NCBI RefSeq assembly: GCF_947503045.1
Contig: NZ_CANNCF010000003.1
Span: forward strand, 62,001 to 126,000
Reading direction: 5' to 3'
Length of the DNA: 64,000 nucleotides
Source: an uncultured Tateyamaria sp.
GTDB taxonomy: Bacteria; Pseudomonadota; Alphaproteobacteria; Rhodobacterales; Rhodobacteraceae
Shown here piece after piece: positions 57,374 through 64,000 of the stretch. Within the stretch, counting starts at the first letter, position 1; every line of letters starts with the position of its first letter. The notes under the pieces are model-generated. The model was given only the letters and a program-made list of their open reading frames with translations. It did not search any database and was not told the DNA's origin. Both the position numbers and the translations under genes were made by a program.

Positions 57374-59256
57374 GAGTGCCGTTCGCCAACTCGGCCCCAT
57401 TGCGGAAATGGCGTGATGCGATCATTGCGCATGTCGCGCGGCACTCTGCTCAGCGGCCCCGATTGGCGCGGTTCGCCAAGTTTTCCGCTGTTATGGGCAT
57501 TGTTGTGGGCATTGAAGCGGTGCTGCCGTCTTCTGTTTTGACGGGTCTGGATCACCCCGATCCTCCTGCGGTCGCGTGGTTTATGGATGACATTGCGATG
57601 CCTGCCGCGCCTTTGACCTATGGGGATGTTGCGGGCAGCGCGGACTGGTTGTGGGCGCTGGGGTCGATCACGCAAAGCGATATGCGGGAACGGTTGGACG
57701 CCGATATAGCCATAATGAGCAAGAAGATGACAGATGCCGAACGCGCGCGGCCGGTCTTGAATTCATGGCTCCGCAATTCAGACAACGCGACAAATCAGGT
57801 CATGCTTGAGGGGTTGAAGGCCGCGCATGACTCCCTTGGTGCGTTTTTCGATGTAAATGTCAAACCTGCGGATGCGGCCATCGACCATGTACTTTTGCAT
57901 GTGCAAGCGACCGCTGACGCAGTGACAGCGGAGCGCAGGGAATTACTGGTAGCCGCAGAAAAAGCGTTTTTGGACTACCGCGCCACGATGGACGAAGGTG
58001 CCAATGTCTCTGAAGATCCTGTCGCCTCCGAGCTGAGGCTTGCATCCAGCAAAGCGAACACTGCATGGTTAAATGCAACCGGCATTGCACTTATCTATCG
58101 TGCAAAACACCGCAGGTATGCGTGGGTACCGGACGCATTGAACACAGATTACGCGTTTCCCCAATTCGAGCGCCCCATCGTAATATATGAAGACCGCCTC
58201 AGGTTCGTTACAGAGAGTGCGTCCGTTGAAACCGGACCTGGCGATAGCAACGGCGCCATCGGAGCTCTTCGGGCTGTGAAACGCGCCGTAACCGGTGCCC
58301 GGCGCGCGCCAGTCCGACACTTCGTACATTTTCGGTGTGGCCTGTCCTTTGTCTCGGACCAAAGCGGCACAACTGCAACACCGGTTTGCGAAATGGCGGC
58401 CCCGTTGGCGATCAACTATGACCTGACCGGGCAAGGTTGCGAGGCTGGCGACTTTGCCCGGGGTGAGATCACCGATCTGATCAAGGCCGGGACCCACATT
58501 GCGGGCGATTTATGCAAGGAAAGCTGGATTTTTCCCCATCTGAACGTCGTGTTCACACCGGACAGTTTTACGGTGCACCCCCCTGTGCCAACCGGGATCG
58601 CCCCAAATACCGGCGTCCGTGCCCCCCTCAGCCTTTGGTCGCTGACATGGAACGGGCAAGCGCATGTGCTGGACCAACCGCGCCGGTTTCCATGGGATGG
58701 GGGGCTGAAAGCGTTGCCAGAATTGACGCTGACCCACGGGGTCCGACCGGGTGTCGCCACGCCACGGATTTGGCGGGATTTTGATGCGGCGCGCCCCGGC
58801 ACGGACATCCCGGCAGCGATCAGCGCCGACGCGGGTCCGGCGCACAGATTTATCGGTACCAGCTACGAAAGACAGGTGTCGCTCGCACGGTTCACCGAGC
58901 CCATGCGACTGATGAAACTGGGCACCGAACCCACGCCACTGCGCGATGCCGATGCATCTTTTGTCAAAAGACTGCGTCAACTGCAGGCTATGGTCAAACG
59001 CGTGGCTTTGGAAACGCGGCAAAGCGCAGCGGAAAATGGTGAAACCTATGCCGGTGGTGAATTCTGTGAATTGGGCCGCTCACAGTCAATCTTGGACACA
59101 AACACCCGGGACCCGTTCTACGAAGAACTCCAGGCGCTCGCGCGTTCGATGTCATCCCCGACCTGCGAAACATATTACGCCTACAACAGGATTTTGGAGC
59201 ACGTGCTGCATACGCGCTCTGATGGATCATGGCTTTGGCTGCTGGAGAGGAACTGA
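57370..59256 (+). CDS. Hypothetical membrane-anchored protein (628 aa), unknown family
   Basis: Overlaps the stop of the J-like gene (translational coupling); one N-terminal hydrophobic segment FSAVMGIVVGIEAVLPSSVL; no recognised domain. Confidence 0.75.
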   Translation: MRVPFANSAPLRKWRDAIIAHVARHSAQRPRLARFAKFSAVMGIVVGIEAVLPSSVLTGLDHPDPPAVAWFMDDIAMPAAPLTYGDVAGSADWLWALGSITQSDMRERLDADIAIMSKKMTDAERARPVLNSWLRNSDNATNQVMLEGLKAAHDSLGAFFDVNVKPADAAIDHVLLHVQATADAVTAERRELLVAAEKAFLDYRATMDEGANVSEDPVASELRLASSKANTAWLNATGIALIYRAKHRRYAWVPDALNTDYAFPQFERPIVIYEDRLRFVTESASVETGPGDSNGAIGALRAVKRAVTGARRAPVRHFVHFRCGLSFVSDQSGTTATPVCEMAAPLAINYDLTGQGCEAGDFARGEITDLIKAGTHIAGDLCKESWIFPHLNVVFTPDSFTVHPPVPTGIAPNTGVRAPLSLWSLTWNGQAHVLDQPRRFPWDGGLKALPELTLTHGVRPGVATPRIWRDFDAARPGTDIPAAISADAGPAHRFIGTSYERQVSLARFTEPMRLMKLGTEPTPLRDADASFVKRLRQLQAMVKRVALETRQSAAENGETYAGGEFCELGRSQSILDTNTRDPFYEELQALARSMSSPTCETYYAYNRILEHVLHTRSDGSWLWLLERN

Positions 59257-59321
59257 GGACCCTGAAATTCAGGTAGTGGTTTGATGCGGGCTCAGGCCGT
59301 TTTGAGTAGCGAAGGCGCCTG

Positions 59322-59722
59322 ATGAACATGCCCAAATCTGCGCACTTAGATGCCAATCGACAAGGGCGTGGCACAACATTGGCGATTTCTGCGACATCGA
59401 CGACTGGCACCCCGACGTGAGCGGTTGCACATTGAAGGTTATGGACGGATCGCTTGTCCACGTTCTGACCACCCAAGACGGGGTCGCCGTCACGCAAAAG
59501 CGGATCGCCCACGAGGCCAGCCTGTCCTACACATACAAGACCGTCGGGGCATCAGTGCCAATCGAGAATTATACCGCGACCCTGTCGGTCGAGCCTTTGG
59601 GCACGTCTATGGTCGAGTGGTATGCACATTTCTCGTCTGATGATCCCGCAATGGAACAACGCGTTGTGGACGAGATCGAAGCGGGCCTTGCCGCGATAGA
59701 AGTGTTGCTGGCGTTGCGCTGA
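59322..59722 (+). pseudogene. SRPBCC-family protein gene with apparent frameshift
   Basis: ATG 59322 (upstream GAAGG) gives MNMPKSAHLDAN; continuation WHNIGDFCDIDDWHPDVSGCTLKVMDGSLVH...LLALR lies in a different frame from about 59368; missing 1 nt near 59356-59370. Confidence 0.7.
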
Positions 59723-60091
59723 GGCGTTGCGGGGCCAGATGGACGGGCGCTTTTTTTTGTTCGTCTGGCTTGCGCACCGACTGGGCCGCTCAGGTTGTCG
59801 ATGCGTTTTTCAGCGCCGAACACGCCGTCCGATGATGCTTTGGCGAAACATGCAAACGGCCCTGAGAGATGCACCACCACGCAGCGCTCGCATACGCATC
59901 GCGGATATGCGCGGCCTGTGCCAGGGACATACCTACCCGATTTTTCGCAGCACATGATCAAACAGGCACACGGCGCATAGTCCGTTTGCGACCACAGGTC
60001 GAAAACGGAACAGACGGTCATGTATGATTCTGGCCAACTGACCCTCGGGCCGCATTCTGGCCTATCACAAATTACGGACAGGAGATGACGG

Positions 60092-61018
60092 ATGGCTTCG
60101 GTGCCACCCGAACAGACGATGGTGCCTCGCACCGTTGCGCGCAGCCATATTGTCTCTGGCAACGGGTTCGCCGTCGGTTCGATGCTGCTGTGGGCGGCGG
60201 GGTTTCCGGCCGCCGAGATCCTGCTTGACGCCTGGCATCCCATCACCCTGATGCTGCTGCGCCTGGCCATGGCGCTGGCTGTGTTGTTGCCCCTCTGGGC
60301 CCTTGTGGATGGTCCAATGGCCTTGGCCAAGGCGAATTGGGGACGTGCGCTTTGGATTGGTGCCATAGGGTTTGGTACGGGCACGAACCTTCTGCTTTTC
60401 GCCCAGTGGTATACCGATCCGATCACTGTGGCGCTCATTGCGACGACGACGCCTATTGCTGCAACCATCGTCGAGGTGGTGGGGCGCAAACGGCTTTTGA
60501 ATATGCGATTCATCCTTGGACTGGCGGCGTCTGTCGCGGGCGGGGCCGTGGCGGTTGGCGGCAGCTATAGTGTGGATCTCGGCCTGGGATTGATGATGGC
60601 CATTGTGTCGGGGTTCTGCTTTGCCTGGGCGTCGAATGCGGCGGTGCGGGATTTCCCGGACCTGACGCCCATCGGTCGAAGCGCCATCACCTTTGTGGGT
60701 GCTGCCCTGTTTACAGCTCTCATCTTTGGCGTCGCCGCGATCACCGGAGATGTTGCCCTCCCGTCCAGTATCGATACCCGGCAACTGGGTCTGCTTGCGG
60801 TCTATTCAGTTGCTGCCATGGCTCTGTCGCAAATTCTATTCATCGCCTCCGTGGAACGACTGGGTGTGGCTCTGACCTCGTTTCACGTAAACATCGCACC
60901 GTTCTACGTGATGATGATGCTTATTGCTCTTGGCGGTGTCTGGGATTGGCGGGCCGCCTCAGGTGCCATGATCGTCGGGCTTGGCGTGTTGGTTGCGCAG
61001 AGTAAGCGCACAGGCTAG
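60092..61018 (+). CDS. EamA/DMT family transporter
   Basis: About 10 TM; duplicated EamA pattern (LLWAAGFPAAEILLDAWHPITLMLLRLAMAL; FCFAWASNAAVRDFPDLTPI). Confidence 0.9.
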   Translation: MASVPPEQTMVPRTVARSHIVSGNGFAVGSMLLWAAGFPAAEILLDAWHPITLMLLRLAMALAVLLPLWALVDGPMALAKANWGRALWIGAIGFGTGTNLLLFAQWYTDPITVALIATTTPIAATIVEVVGRKRLLNMRFILGLAASVAGGAVAVGGSYSVDLGLGLMMAIVSGFCFAWASNAAVRDFPDLTPIGRSAITFVGAALFTALIFGVAAITGDVALPSSIDTRQLGLLAVYSVAAMALSQILFIASVERLGVALTSFHVNIAPFYVMMMLIALGGVWDWRAASGAMIVGLGVLVAQSKRTG

Positions 61019-61121
61019 CGGCAGATGGACGACCGCGAAGTCCGGCACACCGCGTTCAAAACCGCCTTTCGCTATACCACCACCAAGCACCCGGATCAGA
61101 CAAAAGCGTAAAGCGCGGCCC

Positions 61122-62525
61122 CTACCCCGCAAGTGACGGCAGCCACAGCACGATGCCCGGGAAGGCGACGAGCATGGCGATGGTGGCGGCATCGGCGATG
61201 AAGAAGGGGGTGACGCCCTTGAACACGTCCTGCACGGTCAGATCATCGCGCACGCCTGCCACCACGAAACAGTTGAGGCCGATGGGGGGCGTAATCAGGC
61301 AGAACTCGGCCATTTTCACCACCAATATCCCGAACCAGATCGCGCACATCGGGCCGGACATGCCAAAGGCGCTGTCAGCGGCGGCGACGGTTTCGCCTCC
61401 GTTCAGGGCCATGACGGCCGGATAGACAACCGGAAGGGTCAAAAGCAGCATGCCGATGGCGTCCATGAACATGCCCAGCACCGCATAGCCCAGCAGGATG
61501 CAGATCAGGATCAGCATCGGCGACATTTCAAGCGAGGTGATCCAGTCGGAAAAGGCCGCGGGCAGTTCGGCAAAGCCGAGGAACCGCACATAGATCAGCA
61601 CGCCCCAGATGATCGAAAAGATCATCACGGTCAGCTTGGCGGTGTCCAGAAGCGCGCGTTTCAGCTCGCCCCAGCGCATGCCGCGATAGAGCGCCATCAA
61701 AAAGATGATGAAGGCCCCGATGGCGCCGCCTTCGGTGGGGGTGCCCCACGCATCTCCGAACGGGTTGTAGACAAAGAAGATGATGATGATCACGACCGCA
61801 AAGATCGGCATCGCAGGGGGCAGGGATTCAAACCGTTCGCGCCATGTAAAACCACCCACCGGCGGGCCGACCGTCTTGAACACCATGGCGATGCCAATGA
61901 TCAGGCCCGCATAGACGAGGGCCGAAAACGCGCCGGGCACAAAGCCAGCAAGCAGCAGCTTGCCCACGTCCTGTTCGACGATGATGGCGTAGATCACGAG
62001 GATGGCCGAGGGCGGGATCAGCGAGGCCAGCGTGCCGCCCGCGGCGACGACCCCTGCGGCGAACTGCTTGTTATAGCCGATTTTAAGCATCTCAGGGATG
62101 GCGATGCGGGCAAACACCGCCGCCGTGGCCACGGACGCGCCGGACACGGCGGCGAACCCTGCGGTGGCAAAGACGGTGGACACCGCAAGGCCCCCCGGCA
62201 CCCATGCAATCCAGCGCTTGGCCGCGGTGAACAGGGCCGTGGTGAGCTTGGCGTGATAGGCGAGATAGCCGATCAGGATGAAGACCGGGATGAGGCTCAG
62301 CACCTGTGCGGAGACCTTGGAATGCGGGGTGAGCCCTGCGACCTTGACGCTGATCTCGAGCGCTTTCCAGAACCGTTCGGGGTCGTAGTCAAACCCGTTC
62401 CAGCGCAGCCAGACCAGCCCGACAAAGCCCGCAAGCCCGGCGGCAAAGGCCACGCGCATGCCCAGAAGGACAAAGACCAGAAGCCCGGCGCTGACCCAGA
62501 GGCCGATATCAATGGGCTCCATCAA
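61122..62525 (-). CDS. dctM: TRAP transporter large permease
   Basis: MRVAFAAGLAGFVGLV; GASVATAAVFARIAIPEMLKIGYNKQFAAGVVAAGGTLASLIPPSAILVIYAI. Confidence 0.95.
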   Translation of the reverse strand: MMEPIDIGLWVSAGLLVFVLLGMRVAFAAGLAGFVGLVWLRWNGFDYDPERFWKALEISVKVAGLTPHSKVSAQVLSLIPVFILIGYLAYHAKLTTALFTAAKRWIAWVPGGLAVSTVFATAGFAAVSGASVATAAVFARIAIPEMLKIGYNKQFAAGVVAAGGTLASLIPPSAILVIYAIIVEQDVGKLLLAGFVPGAFSALVYAGLIIGIAMVFKTVGPPVGGFTWRERFESLPPAMPIFAVVIIIIFFVYNPFGDAWGTPTEGGAIGAFIIFLMALYRGMRWGELKRALLDTAKLTVMIFSIIWGVLIYVRFLGFAELPAAFSDWITSLEMSPMLILICILLGYAVLGMFMDAIGMLLLTLPVVYPAVMALNGGETVAAADSAFGMSGPMCAIWFGILVVKMAEFCLITPPIGLNCFVVAGVRDDLTVQDVFKGVTPFFIADAATIAMLVAFPGIVLWLPSLAG

Positions 62526-63151
62526 TCTTGTCCTTCCAGCGCTTCGGCCTCGAGCCGGGCCTGTTCGGCCACGGTCAGGGTCAGCGGCACGGCCACCGGG
62601 TTTTCAAGGCCAAGCACCAGTGCCCGCCCATAGCCCCAGGCCTGCAAGAGCAGGCGCAGGGTGAGGATGCCAAAAGCGATAGGCACCACCAGTTTGGAGG
62701 GCCAGATCGGCAACCCGATGTCGATGGAGCTGTCGCGGCTGCACAGCGGGCGCGCGCAGTCAAAGGAGCGGTCGAAATGTTCCCACGCCCCCCATGTCAG
62801 CGCCACGATCAGCACGAGGATCAGCAGCACCGAGACAAGTTCGAAAAACCACAGGATCCGGCCCTTGAGCGCGCTGACCAGCATATCCATGCGCACATGG
62901 GTGCCGTCGCGCTGCACGTAAGAGACGCCCATGATGGCGATGATCGGCATCGCCGCCTCGATATAATCGACATAGCCCATCAGTGGCGAGGCAAAGAACT
63001 TGCGCCCCGTCACCGAATAGGCGGCCAGAAACATCAGGGAAAAGATCGCAAGGCCGGAGAGCAGCGCGCCGAACCTTTCGAGCGGTAACAATGCGCGGTC
63101 CAGCCGACTGAGCAGACTGGAATCCTCAAGCACCGCAGCAGAGCCTGCCAT
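62522..63151 (-). CDS. dctQ: TRAP transporter small permease
   Basis: 4 TM; VTGRKFFASPLMGYVDYIEAAMPIIAIMGVSYVQRDGTHVRMDML. Confidence 0.92.
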   Translation of the reverse strand: MAGSAAVLEDSSLLSRLDRALLPLERFGALLSGLAIFSLMFLAAYSVTGRKFFASPLMGYVDYIEAAMPIIAIMGVSYVQRDGTHVRMDMLVSALKGRILWFFELVSVLLILVLIVALTWGAWEHFDRSFDCARPLCSRDSSIDIGLPIWPSKLVVPIAFGILTLRLLLQAWGYGRALVLGLENPVAVPLTLTVAEQARLEAEALEGQD

Positions 63152-63218
63152 GACTTACCTCCCCCCATGTTTTGTTATTGGCTGGGGCCGCCCGATGTCC
63201 CGGACGGCCCCGCGTTGA

Positions 63219-63992
63219 TCAGCTGCCGCCTTTGGCTTCAGCCAGTGTTTTGACGACCAGATCGTAAAGCTCCTGACCTGGCAGGCCCTGCGCTTCCATG
63301 TCGGCAATCCATGCGTCGTGGATCGGCTTGCCTGCGACCGACTGGAATTCGGCGATCACTTCGGGCGAGACTTCGACCTTTTTCACGCCCTTCTCTTCCA
63401 GCACGGAATCCCAGCGTTCGAGCAGTTCGGCGTAGTTGGCGAGATAGTGGTCGATCGCCTCGGGGATCGAGCTGTCGAGCGCCGCGCGATGTTCGTCGCT
63501 CAGCGAGTCATAGGCGTCGATGTTCACAACCACGGGGCAGTTCACGGTGCCGGGGTTCAGGTTGGCCGTCCACCAGTCGGCCTGATTGATTGTGCCAAAG
63601 GACAAATGCGCGTGCTGGGCAAAGGCCACTGTGTCCACAACGCCGCCTTCCATGGCCTGATAGGCTTCGGTTGCGGTCACGGATGTGGGCACACCGCCGA
63701 CCGCCTCGAACGCCTTGCCAAGACCGCCCGTCGCGCGCACGCGCATGCCTTCGAACTCGGACAGCTCGTCACGCGGCTCGCCGGTGCCGACGAGGTTGTA
63801 TTGCGGCATGGGGCTGGTCATCAGCAGCTTGGCGTTCCACTGCGCCATCTCTTCGGTGGCGGCGGGGTGGGCATAGACGGCGCGGGCCACGGCAACTTCC
63901 TGATCGAGGTTTTCAACCCCGAGGAAGGGCAGTTCCAGCACAGTCACAACCCGGTTCTTGTCAGCGTGGTAGCCGGCACAGAACTGCGCCAT
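63219..63992 (-). CDS. dctP: TRAP transporter substrate-binding protein, C-terminal part (5' end beyond window)
   Basis: LSEFEGMRVRATGGLGKAFEAVGGVPTSVTATEAYQAMEGGVVDTVAF; frame continues to the window edge. Confidence 0.92.
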   Translation of the reverse strand: MAQFCAGYHADKNRVVTVLELPFLGVENLDQEVAVARAVYAHPAATEEMAQWNAKLLMTSPMPQYNLVGTGEPRDELSEFEGMRVRATGGLGKAFEAVGGVPTSVTATEAYQAMEGGVVDTVAFAQHAHLSFGTINQADWWTANLNPGTVNCPVVVNIDAYDSLSDEHRAALDSSIPEAIDHYLANYAELLERWDSVLEEKGVKKVEVSPEVIAEFQSVAGKPIHDAWIADMEAQGLPGQELYDLVVKTLAEAKGGS

Positions 63993-64000
63993 CTCGAAGG

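Noticed and set aside
59727-59957. 76-aa ORF after the SRPBCC gene
   Set aside because: Arg-rich, no recognisable motif, intergenic; not supported.
1-64000. CRISPR arrays, IS elements, prophage, secondary metabolite clusters or canonical defence systems
   Set aside because: No regularly spaced repeats, transposase/integrase signatures, phage structural genes, PKS/NRPS or defence-island proteins were seen in the translated frames.

Overview
64 kb of GC-rich chromosome, most likely from a marine alphaproteobacterium of the Roseobacter/Rhodobacteraceae type (inferred from gene content and composition). It is densely packed with catabolic operons. From left to right: end of a molybdopterin (xanthine dehydrogenase-like) subunit; a TetR / sterol-desaturase / hydrolase cluster; a homoprotocatechuate (hpa) meta-cleavage operon whose last gene is a 1076-aa self-contained reductive dehalogenase fused to a flavin/2Fe-2S reductase; a convergent homogentisate cluster (hmgA, maiA, MBL, FAD monooxygenase); regulators and an orphan histidine kinase; a two-component flavin monooxygenase cluster (LLM oxygenase, flavin reductase, hydrolase, ALDH) that resembles trigonelline-type N-heterocycle catabolism; a coupled GntR-DapA-ALDH-MttB-DAO-GST operon; a hexuronate operon (uxaC-uxuB-uxuA); a Mrp/Pha cation antiporter operon; glpD; an HscC-type Hsp70 + J-like protein + unknown 628-aa membrane protein module; a frameshifted SRPBCC gene; and a TRAP transporter. 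The most notable loci are the reductive dehalogenase in the hpa operon, the HscC/J-like/628-aa module, and the two amine or heterocycle catabolic operons at 25-37 kb. No CRISPR, rRNA, convincing tRNA, IS element or phage was seen. All family calls come from reading the translations; no database search was run.
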